A stretch of DNA of 55,334 bases, from assembly GCA_964396385.1 (NCBI GenBank), contig CAYNFH010000013.1, positions 1 to 55,334 on the forward strand, written 5' to 3'. The position numbers and the translations under genes were made by a program. This document shows, in pieces, positions 42,168-49,427 of this stretch (position 1 is the first letter of the stretch; the number at the start of each line of letters is the position of its first letter). Source of the DNA: CAYNFH01 sp964396385. Its GTDB lineage: Bacteria; Armatimonadota; Chthonomonadetes; Chthonomonadales; CAJBBX01. The notes under the pieces were generated by a model. The model was not told where the DNA came from, ran no database searches, and saw only the letters and a list, made by a program, of their open reading frames with translations.

Positions 42168-42290
42168 GGCGCACCGGGCTGAAACCCCGGTGCTATTGGA
42201 GGGGAACCCCTTCGGGCTGCGGAGCCGGCGATAGCCGGGTTTCCGTACAAGAGCGCGGGAGTTTCAGCCCGGCGTGGCTCGGGCCACGCG
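42168..42290. repeat. GC-rich palindromic repeat with AACCCCTTCGGGCTGCGGAG core
   Basis: GGGCTGAAACCCCGGTGCTA on the left, the 25-nt block beginning AACCCCTTCGGGCTGCGGAG and ending CCGGC at 42205-42229, then AGCCGGGTTTCC and GTTTCAGCCCGGCG on the right. The same 25-nt block is at 54088-54112. This is a different type from the 7-9 nt unit repeats. Confidence 0.75.
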
Positions 42291-42299
42291 GAATCACCC

Positions 42300-42920
42300 A
42301 TGACTGAGGAATCACGCCAGGCCGGGCATGACCTTGTCGCCGCGCTACGCGAGATGGTGGCAGTGAAGGAGGAGCAGACGAGGCAGGCCGAATCGGCGCG
42401 CCTCCATTCGGAGCAAGTCCGCGAGAAGTTTCAACGCTTGCTCGACGCCAGGCGCGCGGGAGCCGGCGTCCAGGAAGCCGACGCCGCCATCCAGGAGGAT
42501 ATCCTCCACGCGAGGTGCCGCGACAGACTCGACGAGATACGCCATACGGAGCAGCTCAGCCGGAAGCGCGAGGAGGCTTTCCTGGACGCGCAGGAAGCCC
42601 TCATGCGCCTCTACGCAGACCCGGCTGCGCGAGATGCAACAGGCGACATCGCCGCAATCCTTCGCGCCCTGAGGCTGCTCAACTTCGAAGGTCGGCTAGA
42701 AGCGCCGCCCGCACTGGAGCCTCCACCTCTACCACCCGTAGATGACCCCCAGGCGCGCGAGACCTGGAAGCTGGACGTATTCCAAGGGTTTTCCGCCACC
42801 ATGGACGCCTGGCACACCGAGCGCCGGAAGGAGCTTGAGGAGCTGATGGAGCGCTCAGACGCCCTCCTCCGACAGGCCCTCGCGCAGGCAGAGAATCTGG
42901 CGCGCCGCACGCTGGGATAA
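42300..42920 (+). CDS. coiled-coil protein, unknown function
   Basis: 206 aa, charged and almost wholly helical: LREMVAVKEEQTRQAESARL, RKREEAFLDAQEALMRLYAD and RRKELEELMERSDALLRQAL, with a Pro-rich break at about 137-155 (EAPPALEPPPLPPVDD). No signal or membrane segment. No family recognised. The GC-rich palindrome ends ten bases before the ATG. Confidence 0.6.
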   Translation: MTEESRQAGHDLVAALREMVAVKEEQTRQAESARLHSEQVREKFQRLLDARRAGAGVQEADAAIQEDILHARCRDRLDEIRHTEQLSRKREEAFLDAQEALMRLYADPAARDATGDIAAILRALRLLNFEGRLEAPPALEPPPLPPVDDPQARETWKLDVFQGFSATMDAWHTERRKELEELMERSDALLRQALAQAENLARRTLG

Positions 42921-42961
42921 TTCTGGAGAGGTGTAGCGCCACACGTCATGTGGTAGACATC

Positions 42962-43621
42962 ATGGTCCCTCCAACCTTCGACCAGTGGATCAATCTCATC
43001 TTTGATTGCTCTACTGACGACCCAATCACGCCGTTGAACGCCGCTCCCATTTCGGTTGAATGCACGCCTGAGTTGACGGTCCAGTATCTGACCCGCCTCT
43101 TCCAGAAGAGCGGCGAGGCGCTTCAGTCTTGCTCAGACTCTCAGGTCAACAGCGGCCTCTGGCACATCGGCAGCAACGCATCCTCCGACTACATGCTGGC
43201 CCTCCTGGACAAAAGCGTTCCGTGGCCGGAGCGGCAGCAGGCTGTCCGCGCCATGTACACGTTGTTTGAGCGCTGTTTCGCTGTTCGTTGCTTGCCAGGC
43301 CTCAGCCACCTGGGTGAATGCCTCTCCAATCCCCTGAACAGCGTCTGCTATATGTGGTTCGACATCATCCCCATCTATGGCGATCCCGGTAAGCCGGATC
43401 GATCAGACGTCGACGGGGAGATGCTTGCCCTGCTCAGGAGGATTGTCAGGCTGGACTCGGAGCCGTGCCAGGAGAGTGCCCTCCACGGTCTTGGCCATTG
43501 GCAGGTCCATTACCCCCACGTGGTGCAGGCGACCATCGACGAGTTTCTGCAGAGGACCCCGCATCTCCGCCGAGAGCTTCGGCACTATGCCGCAGCGGCC
43601 CGGCGGGGCGTTCTACAGTAG
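42962..43621 (+). CDS. conserved hypothetical protein, HEAT-like helical
   Basis: 219 aa from ATG 42962 (an upstream GTG at 42950 is possible). FDQWINLIFDCSTDD at the start and ESALHGLGHWQVHYPHVVQA then TIDEFLQRTP near the end match a widespread family of about 200-aa helical proteins of unknown function. Several Trp/Cys/His residues are scattered. No export signal. Belongs with the two preceding unknown genes by strand and spacing only. Confidence 0.65.
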   Translation: MVPPTFDQWINLIFDCSTDDPITPLNAAPISVECTPELTVQYLTRLFQKSGEALQSCSDSQVNSGLWHIGSNASSDYMLALLDKSVPWPERQQAVRAMYTLFERCFAVRCLPGLSHLGECLSNPLNSVCYMWFDIIPIYGDPGKPDRSDVDGEMLALLRRIVRLDSEPCQESALHGLGHWQVHYPHVVQATIDEFLQRTPHLRRELRHYAAAARRGVLQ

Positions 43622-43668
43622 ATGCTGGACCAACCATCGTGCTGGACGGGCTTTGCTGCCTGGACTAG

Positions 43669-44805
43669 GTGAATCCCATGACCTTCCATTCCGTTGTGGT
43701 TTTATGGACCTGTATGGCTGCCGGCATGTTGGCTGGCCGTCTGCCCGTCCAGACCTATCCCATGCGGAATGGCGGCATTAGCCTGCATACATGGGCCGCC
43801 TCTATAGGGCCGAGCCGAGGCGAGGCGCTGATCCACCTGTACGTCATTCCAAAGAAGCTGCCAAACCGCCAGCCGGGTCCCGTTCGCCGGGAAGACATCG
43901 GCCCCGGTACGACTATCCCCAAATCCCGGTTCTACCTCGACCTATTCTCGCGCGCCGGCAGCTCGCTGAAGCGGCTCAACTCGGTCCAGTTTCAGGAAGA
44001 CGGCGACGCGGGAGTTTTTAAGGTGCGCTGGCTCCGGCCCAAGGAGCGAGTAGGTCCGGTCCTACTGGTACGGTTCGGCGCCGGCGACTTAGGAGAGTGG
44101 CTGGTTGTCTCCTTCCCACGCGGCGTGGACGGGCCATACGTGGCGCAATGGATCGCGTTCAGCATGGAGCAGGAAAGCTACTGCATCCCCCACTTTGACG
44201 AGGTAGATCATCGGGGATTCATGCGCATTCAAGAGGAGTGCCTCGATCAAGGCAAGCACACGCACAGGTACTATCAATGGTCTGGAAGCAGATTCCGAGG
44301 TCTGGAGAACACCTCCGGCGCAGGATACCCGGCCAGCCCGATAGTTTATACGCTCCGAGAGGAGCGGGATGTGGCGGAAGCGAGCATCCGAGTCAGAGAG
44401 GTCAGCACGGTAGTCGAGCTATTACGCGGGCCGCAGGTATTCCGGCCGGTTCGTCCATTCCGCATCCCGCTCCTGGTCCCAGAGCGCAACCAGCGACCGG
44501 ACTATTGCGCCGTAGTCATTGGAAGGGATAGCCTTACGAGGGATGAACACCACTCCCCCGTGCGACCTGCCGGCTGCCGCCCACTCCATGAGCAGCGGGG
44601 CAATGGTGCTGCGGTCGTACGTCACCAGCGTGAGCTGCTCCTCGAAGGCGGAAGCCAGAATGTCCGCATCTTCCGCTCCTACATAGGCTGCCCCACGCCA
44701 CTGGAAGATGCTGGTGATAGGAATGTCCGGCCGCTTCTGCCAGACCTGCTCGGCGATCTCAGGCGAGATCTGTTCATCCAGGAGGAGCGAGAGCATGGAG
44801 GCTAG
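43669..44805 (+). CDS. exported hypothetical protein whose 3' part reads antisense through a toxin gene
   Basis: Start GTG 43669 or ATG 43678. Hydrophobic N-terminus (VVVLWTCMAAGMLAGRLP) suggests export. Residues 25-245 look like a real beta-rich protein (GEALIHLYVIPKK, KSRFYLDLFSRAGSSLKRLN, WLVVSFPRGVDGPYVAQWIA). From about 44420 on, the frame lies entirely opposite the PIN-like toxin gene and its protein is Arg/Pro-rich without sense, so the last 125 residues are probably not native. The native 3' end seems to have been replaced by the toxin-antitoxin module. No family recognised. Confidence 0.5.
   Translation: MNPMTFHSVVVLWTCMAAGMLAGRLPVQTYPMRNGGISLHTWAASIGPSRGEALIHLYVIPKKLPNRQPGPVRREDIGPGTTIPKSRFYLDLFSRAGSSLKRLNSVQFQEDGDAGVFKVRWLRPKERVGPVLLVRFGAGDLGEWLVVSFPRGVDGPYVAQWIAFSMEQESYCIPHFDEVDHRGFMRIQEECLDQGKHTHRYYQWSGSRFRGLENTSGAGYPASPIVYTLREERDVAEASIRVREVSTVVELLRGPQVFRPVRPFRIPLLVPERNQRPDYCAVVIGRDSLTRDEHHSPVRPAGCRPLHEQRGNGAAVVRHQRELLLEGGSQNVRIFRSYIGCPTPLEDAGDRNVRPLLPDLLGDLRRDLFIQEEREHGG
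44422..44796 (-). CDS. PIN-like domain toxin (DUF5615 family)
   Basis: 124 aa. LSLLLDEQISPEIAEQVWQK at the N-terminus and DADILASAFEEQLTLVTYDR supply the acidic active-site positions of the PIN-like fold. Starts 6 bp after the antitoxin stop, in the same transcript. Expected RNase toxin. Its 3' end cuts into the exported protein gene on the other strand. Confidence 0.82.
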   Translation of the reverse strand: MLSLLLDEQISPEIAEQVWQKRPDIPITSIFQWRGAAYVGAEDADILASAFEEQLTLVTYDRSTIAPLLMEWAAAGRSHGGVVFIPRKAIPSNDYGAIVRSLVALWDQERDAEWTNRPEYLRPA

Positions 44806-45230
44806 GACTCGACGTCGCCGGGAACCTCAAACACGTGCAGTGTCGGCAGCAGCCGCTTCATCCGTTCGGGCGTCATAGCATCGTTATCTTCGAGCGCCTG
44901 GTTGATCTCGTCCGGGTACGCTTCGTAGTAATGGAAGCCCGGAAGGACTCGCTCCACGGACCAGCCAAAGTGCTCGGCGGTCCTCTCCGGGCTCATTCCG
45001 TAGCTTTGGGCCACCATGATCAACTGCCAGACCTGTAGCGCTCCCTTGAGGCACGCATGCCTCTGGCCACCAAAACTGCGGAACTCAATGCCAGCGAACT
45101 CGTTCTGCCGCAGCCACTCTTCGATGGACAGCACGCCCATCTCGTTGACGCTGCGGCCGGCCTGCCGGGCCGACCTCTGCAAGCGCTCCGCCGTTTCGTC
45201 CGGCAGCCTGAGACTTATCACACGGGACAT
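44802..45230 (-). CDS. ribbon-helix-helix plus DUF433 antitoxin
   Basis: 142 aa from ATG 45230 with GGAGAGGGG upstream; the longer frame to 45275 would run into the promoter. MSRVISLRLPDETAERLQRS is a ribbon-helix-helix DNA-binding start; residues 60-130 (GALQVWQLIMVAQSYGMSPE, EHFGWSVERVLPGFHYYEAY) are DUF433. DNA binding plus toxin binding in one chain fits autoregulation. Smaller and of another design from the HTH-DUF433 protein at 9203. Confidence 0.82.
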   Translation of the reverse strand: MSRVISLRLPDETAERLQRSARQAGRSVNEMGVLSIEEWLRQNEFAGIEFRSFGGQRHACLKGALQVWQLIMVAQSYGMSPERTAEHFGWSVERVLPGFHYYEAYPDEINQALEDNDAMTPERMKRLLPTLHVFEVPGDVES

Positions 45231-45266
45231 GGCCCCTCTCCAAGACCGATTAACTACTCTGTTGAC

Positions 45267-45295
45267 ATTGTACACACATGAACCACCTCCGTCAA
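45267..45295 (-). promoter_or_regulatory. promoter and probable operator of the second toxin-antitoxin operon
   Basis: On the minus strand TTGACG (45295-45290), 17-nt spacer, TACAAT (45272-45267). An imperfect palindrome centred on GTAC (GTTGACATTGTACACACATG with GAAC) overlaps the -10 box and would suit binding of the ribbon-helix-helix antitoxin. Confidence 0.7.
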
Positions 45296-45479
45296 TCCGC
45301 TCTTATGGCAGGAAGTGACAGGCCGATCCGCTGAATCGGCCAGTATGGTGCCTGAAGCGGCTGCAAATGGTGCGTCCGTGCTTACGGCCTCTTAAGCGGC
45401 AGGAAGAGGCTGTCCGCGCATGGTTGAAAGACTCTTGCACCCGATGCTGCGTCTGAGCTTAGATGGAGGTACGGCACTC

Positions 45480-45740
45480 ATGCCCCAACTACTTCAAAGT
45501 GCACTGGATAGGACCGCCACACTCCCAGAGGCAGACCAGGACGCCATCGCAGCTCTCATCCTGGAAGAGCTCGAATCGGAAGAGCGGTGGCAGCCTCAGT
45601 TTGCCGCCTCGTATGACCTCCTTGCGAAACTGGCGGAAGAGGCGCGGGAGGAGCATCGCGCCGGAAAGACTCGGCCGCTGGATCGGGATACAATGGGGGT
45701 GCAGGAGCATTACGCCACTAGAAAGGGAAGACGCTCGTGA
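45480..45740 (+). CDS. small RelB/antitoxin-like protein
   Basis: 86 aa from ATG 45480. LPEADQDAIAALILEELESE then ERW, and ASYDLLAKLAEEAREEHRAG with KTRPLD match a common family of short helical proteins usually annotated as antitoxin-like. Overlaps the next gene by 4 bp. No toxin is recognised beside it. The 249 bp upstream contain the divergent promoter of the DUF433 operon and nothing else I can name. Confidence 0.65.
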   Translation: MPQLLQSALDRTATLPEADQDAIAALILEELESEERWQPQFAASYDLLAKLAEEAREEHRAGKTRPLDRDTMGVQEHYATRKGRRS

Positions 45741-45919
45741 AGGTAGACGAGATCGAAAAGGCAATATCAGCGCTGGCTCCGCCGGAGTTCGCGGAACTGG
45801 CGCGCTGGTTCGAGGAGTACCAGGAGCAAGTCTGGGACAGGGAGATAGAGCGTGACTTCCAACAAGGGCGGCTGGATGCGCTCATCGCCGAGGCCAACAA
45901 GGAGTTCGAGGCACGATGA
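45737..45919 (+). CDS. small antitoxin-like protein
   Basis: 60 aa from GTG 45737 (GTGA overlap with the preceding gene). KVDEIEKAISALAPPEFAEL and ARWFEEYQEQVWDREIERDF match a widespread family of about 60-75 aa helical proteins found beside RelE/ParE toxins. Here no toxin follows; the next gene is convergent. Confidence 0.65.
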   Translation: MKVDEIEKAISALAPPEFAELARWFEEYQEQVWDREIERDFQQGRLDALIAEANKEFEAR

Positions 45920-46011
45920 GTACCAAAAGCTCCTCACCCGAAGCTAGAGAACAAGCCTAACATTTCCGGCCGGCGCAGTAGCTCTTGGGTTGCGAAGCGA
46001 CCGGTCGTCTC

Positions 46012-47262
46012 TCATAGCAGGCCGCAGTCCCCAATGCCCACCTCCTCCACCACCAACGCCGGGACCTCCTCCTGCGGCGGGGTCTCCGGTGGCACGGTGT
46101 GCCGCTCCGGCACGGGGCCGTGCGGCAGGAAGTGGTTGGCCAGGAGCGCCACCGCCGCGATGGTCACCCCCACCCAGAACGGAAGCTGGTAGTTGTGGTA
46201 CCGCTGCCACAACCACGCCCCTCCCACCGGCACCGTTACCGCCGCGATGTGGTTCATCGTCGTGCCCATGGCCAGACAGGGCGTCAGCTCGTTCGGCCGC
46301 ACGATGCGGTGCAAATAGGTGGTGAACCCCACCCCAAACGTGAACAGCACGTTGTCGATGAGGAACAGTGCATAGAGCGCGTACGCCGTCCGGACGGTCG
46401 CGTACCCCAGGAACACCACGATCAGCCCGATGCTGTAGAACGTCAGCGGCCCGCGCTCCCCTCGACTGTCTACCACCCGCCCGATGACCGGCGCCGTGAC
46501 CGCGATGAGGATGGAGTTCACGAACTGCAGCGCCAGCATGGCGCTCAGCGGCACGTGGTAGATCAGAATGAGCGCGAACGAGGCGAAGATGCTGAATATC
46601 TGCCGCCGGCAGCCTTCCAGGAAGGTGAGCAGGTAGTACAGTCCGTACTCCCGCCGCAGGATGATCCGGGCGCGCGGCGCGCCCTCCGCGTGCGCGGAGA
46701 GCCGGGAGCACAGCAGCGAGGCCATCACTATGCTCCCGCCAGCCAGGTAGAAGTAGACCGAATAGCTCAGCTTCGGCAGCAGCTTGGCCAGCAGCAGCGC
46801 GAAGCCCAGCGCCGCCAGCGTGGCCGCCGAGCCCACCGCGTTCATCCGCCCCAGGTGCCGGCCGCCCTCGCGCCCCTTCGCCAGCGCCAGCGTGATGGCG
46901 GGTGAGACGGTGCTCCACAGGTGGAAGCCCACCGACCAGAAGACGGTTACCAGCACCAGCGGCGTGTAGTGGAGCGCCCGGCCGGTCAGCCCGATGCCCA
47001 CCGCGGTGACCAGCAGCCCCAGGGCGGCCATCCGGGTCTCGGCCAGCGCCACCAGCGTCCCGGCGGTCAGCGCCGCCAGGAGTCCCGGGATCTCCCGCAG
47101 CGACTCCAGCTCCCCAAGCTGGAGCGGACCCGCGTGCAGAGCGTCCCGCAGGAAGTTCTGGAAGACGCCCGAGTAGACCGCGAAGCCGAACCCGAAGAGA
47201 AAAGTGAGGGCGGTGAAGGTCCGCCAATCGCGCTGAAGCGCCGCGTCCGAGGAAGAGTGCAT
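46012..47262 (-). CDS. major facilitator superfamily transporter
   Basis: 416 aa from ATG 47262; the frame continues to 47331 only through repeat sequence. Twelve hydrophobic segments, beginning TFTALTFLFGFGFAVYSGVF, with MFS spacing and GRVVDSRGERGPLTFYSIGL in the position of the loop 8-9 motif. Substrate unknown. C-terminal tail is cytoplasmic and Glu/Pro-rich (TVPPETPPQEEVPALVVEEV). Confidence 0.85.
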   Translation of the reverse strand: MHSSSDAALQRDWRTFTALTFLFGFGFAVYSGVFQNFLRDALHAGPLQLGELESLREIPGLLAALTAGTLVALAETRMAALGLLVTAVGIGLTGRALHYTPLVLVTVFWSVGFHLWSTVSPAITLALAKGREGGRHLGRMNAVGSAATLAALGFALLLAKLLPKLSYSVYFYLAGGSIVMASLLCSRLSAHAEGAPRARIILRREYGLYYLLTFLEGCRRQIFSIFASFALILIYHVPLSAMLALQFVNSILIAVTAPVIGRVVDSRGERGPLTFYSIGLIVVFLGYATVRTAYALYALFLIDNVLFTFGVGFTTYLHRIVRPNELTPCLAMGTTMNHIAAVTVPVGGAWLWQRYHNYQLPFWVGVTIAAVALLANHFLPHGPVPERHTVPPETPPQEEVPALVVEEVGIGDCGLL

Positions 47263-47278
47263 GGCGGAGTCAGTATAG

Positions 47279-47428
47279 CTGAAGGGGTGAAGGGGTGAGG
47301 GGGTGAAGGGGTGATATGTGGGCATTCCCACAGAATCACCCCGAACTCACGGTACAGGTAAAGCCGGGAAAGACCGGACTTGCAGGCTCCTGTCACCTCC
47401 TCACCCCTTCACCCCTTCACCCCCTCAC
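47279..47428. repeat. hairpin repeat with 77-nt centre, GGGGTGAA family
   Basis: GAAGGGGTGAAGGGGTGAGG and GGGTGAAGGGGTGA (47281-47314) face CTCCTCACCCCTTCACCCCT and TCACCCCCTCA (47396-47428). Lies between MFS and HtrA genes; the right arm abuts the HtrA stop codon. Confidence 0.8.
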
Positions 47429-48462
47429 TGCACTTCCGCAGGAACAATCCGCACCGGGAGCCGCTCCGTGCGGCGCAGGACAGTCATCTCTGTCTCCACG
47501 CCCACCTGCTCCTCCGTGAGCATCCGGTGCAGGTCGTCGATGCCGGTTACCGGCCTCTCGCCAAAGGCGATGATGACGTCGCCCTCCCGCAGCCCGGTCC
47601 GCTTCGCGGGGCTGTCCGGCTCGATGGAAGCCACCAGTACGCCCGTCTCGTGCGCCAGGTTGTAGAAGCGCACCAGCCGGCGGTGCAGAGGCACGTTCTG
47701 ACCCGCCACCCCGATGTAGCTGCGCCGCACCCGCCCCTCGCGCATCAGGCGGCCCGCCACGTACTTGGCCGTGTCGATGGCGATGGCGAACGAGATGCCC
47801 TGCGCCGGCAGGATCACCGCCGTGTTCACCCCTATCACCTCGCCGCGTGAGTTCACCAGCGGCCCTCCGGAGTTGCCGGGGTTGAGCGCCGCATCCGTCT
47901 GTATAACGTCGTCTATGAGCCGGCCGGCCTCTGACCGCAGCGACCGTCCCAGGGCGCTCACTACTCCCGCCGTCACGCTATATTGGAAGCCGTACGGGTT
48001 TCCAATCGCTATGGCGAGCTGCCCCACCCGGATGCTGGCGGAATCGCCCAGCTTCGCCGGTGTGAGGCCGCCCGCGTCGATGCGGACTACCGCCAAGTCC
48101 GTCGCCGGATCATCCCCCACCAGATCCGCGCGGCTGCTCCGTCCGTCCGGGAGCGTCACTTCGATGCGCGAGGCTTCGTGCACCACGTGGCTGTTGGTGA
48201 GCAGGTATCCATCCGGTGTAAACAGGAACCCGGAGCCGCTTCCCTGCGCCTGCCGCGTATTGCCCCGCCGGTCCTTGACCGGGCGCTCGACCTCCACGTT
48301 GACCACCGCCGGGCTCACCCGCTCGCTCGCACCGATGACGGCGCGCGAGTAGGCGTCCAGCAGCAGGTCGTCCGAATCAAAATCGGCGGGAGGGATCCCG
48401 CCGTCCGCACGCTGCTCTATGCCGTCGACTTTCAGCCGTTCCAAGACCGCATTTACTGCCAT
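47425..48462 (-). CDS. HtrA/DegP-like serine protease with PDZ domain, no signal peptide
   Basis: 345 aa from ATG 48462 (MAVNAVLERLKVDG). Triad His92 (LLTNSHVVHE), Asp122 (DPATDLAVVRID) and Ser198 (LNPGNSGGPL). PDZ at about 255-335 (GVLVASIEPDSPAKRTGLRE, GDVIIAFGERPVTGIDDLHR). There is no hydrophobic N-terminus, unlike DegP, so it may act in the cytoplasm or be exported another way. Longer frames upstream read repeat sequence. Quality-control protease by family. Confidence 0.9.
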   Translation of the reverse strand: MAVNAVLERLKVDGIEQRADGGIPPADFDSDDLLLDAYSRAVIGASERVSPAVVNVEVERPVKDRRGNTRQAQGSGSGFLFTPDGYLLTNSHVVHEASRIEVTLPDGRSSRADLVGDDPATDLAVVRIDAGGLTPAKLGDSASIRVGQLAIAIGNPYGFQYSVTAGVVSALGRSLRSEAGRLIDDVIQTDAALNPGNSGGPLVNSRGEVIGVNTAVILPAQGISFAIAIDTAKYVAGRLMREGRVRRSYIGVAGQNVPLHRRLVRFYNLAHETGVLVASIEPDSPAKRTGLREGDVIIAFGERPVTGIDDLHRMLTEEQVGVETEMTVLRRTERLPVRIVPAEVQ

Positions 48463-48487
48463 GTCTTCCCCACCTTCCCCATACTCA

Positions 48488-48559
48488 CCACAGACGACAG
48501 ACCGCGGACGATCCCCAAGAGCTTCCTCCGGGCGGTCCGCGGTCCGTGGTCCGTGGTCC
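48488..48559. repeat. hairpin repeat, CGGTCCGTGGTC family
   Basis: ACCACAGACGACAGACCGCG (48488-48507) faces GCGGTCCGCGGTCCGTGGTC and CGTGGTCC (48532-48559). Upstream of HtrA; part of the 364-bp gap 48463-48826. Confidence 0.65.
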
Positions 48560-48665
48560 AAGCCGCTATACAAAGTACAGTACGCAAGCGAATTTCGTGG
48601 AGTTGCCGGCGGATTCCGGGCCTGGAGGAGGCCGGTGAACCCCTGGAGAACCTAGGGCAACAAAC

Positions 48666-48755
48666 GGGTGTGGGAGTATGGGCGTGTGGGTGTGTGGGAG
48701 AAGGCGGAATCCGGAAGTTCCCCCACTCCCGTACCTCCAAACTTCCATACTCCTG
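48666..48755. repeat. hairpin repeat, GGGAGTAT/GGGCGTGT family
   Basis: GGTGTGGGAGTATGGGCGTG and TGGGTGTGTGGGAG left, core GGCGGAATCCGG, CCCCCACTCCCGTACCTCC and CTTCCATACTCC right. It sits just upstream of the efp promoter candidate. Nothing else recognised at 48560-48665. Confidence 0.8.
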
Positions 48756-48768
48756 CTGGCCGGTGTGT

Positions 48769-48774
48769 TATAAT
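48769..48774 (+). promoter_or_regulatory. possible -10 element for efp
   Basis: TATAAT at 48769-48774, 53 bases before the efp start. No good -35 box at 17 nt (the position falls in the repeat arm). Confidence 0.4.
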
Positions 48775-48826
48775 ACCGGAGCGGCCAGGGGCCGCTTTCT
48801 GACGTTTGGAGGATTCCCCGCACCCT

Positions 48827-49384
48827 ATGGACACCAGCGACTTCCGCAACGGTCTCTCCATCCTACAGGACAATGAAATCTTCACCATTGTGGAGTTTCA
48901 GCATGTCAAGCCCGGTAAGGGGGGCGCCTTCGTGCGGACCCGGCTGCGCAACGCGCGCACCGGAGCCGTCATCGAGAAGACGTTCCGGGCGGGCGAGCGG
49001 ATGGAGCAGGCGCGGATAGAGCGGCGCCCAATGCAGTACCTCTACCAGCAGGATGATGAGTACTTCCTGATGGATAACAATACATTCGAACAGGTTTCCG
49101 TGCCGAAATCTGCCATCGGCAGCGCCGTCAAATACTTGAAGGATGGCATGGAGGTGATGGTGGTGGAGCACAACGGCGCCATCATCAACGTAGAGGTCCC
49201 CTTCTTCGTAGAGCTGGAAGTGACTATGACGGATCCCGGGGTGCGAGGCGATACCGCCTCCGGCGGCTCCAAGCCCGCCACCCTGGAGACGGGTGCGGTG
49301 ATTCAGGTTCCCTTCTTCATTAACATCGGCGACCGAGTGAAGGTGGATACCCGGACCGACACCTACCTCGAGCGCGTCAAATAA
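48827..49384 (+). CDS. efp: translation elongation factor P
   Basis: 185 aa from ATG 48827, GGAGG twelve bases upstream. Three beta-barrel domains. The domain I loop VKPGKGGAFVRT carries Lys31, the residue that is post-translationally modified in many bacteria. RTRLRNARTGAVIEKTFRAG and the C-terminal GDRVKVDTRTDTYLERV are invariant family signatures. It relieves ribosomes stalled at polyproline. No epmA/epmB or earP nearby. Confidence 0.96.
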   Translation: MDTSDFRNGLSILQDNEIFTIVEFQHVKPGKGGAFVRTRLRNARTGAVIEKTFRAGERMEQARIERRPMQYLYQQDDEYFLMDNNTFEQVSVPKSAIGSAVKYLKDGMEVMVVEHNGAIINVEVPFFVELEVTMTDPGVRGDTASGGSKPATLETGAVIQVPFFINIGDRVKVDTRTDTYLERVK

Positions 49385-49427
49385 CTCCGTGCCGGCCAGG
49401 TCCTGCCGGCAAGGGATCGAGAAGTCC

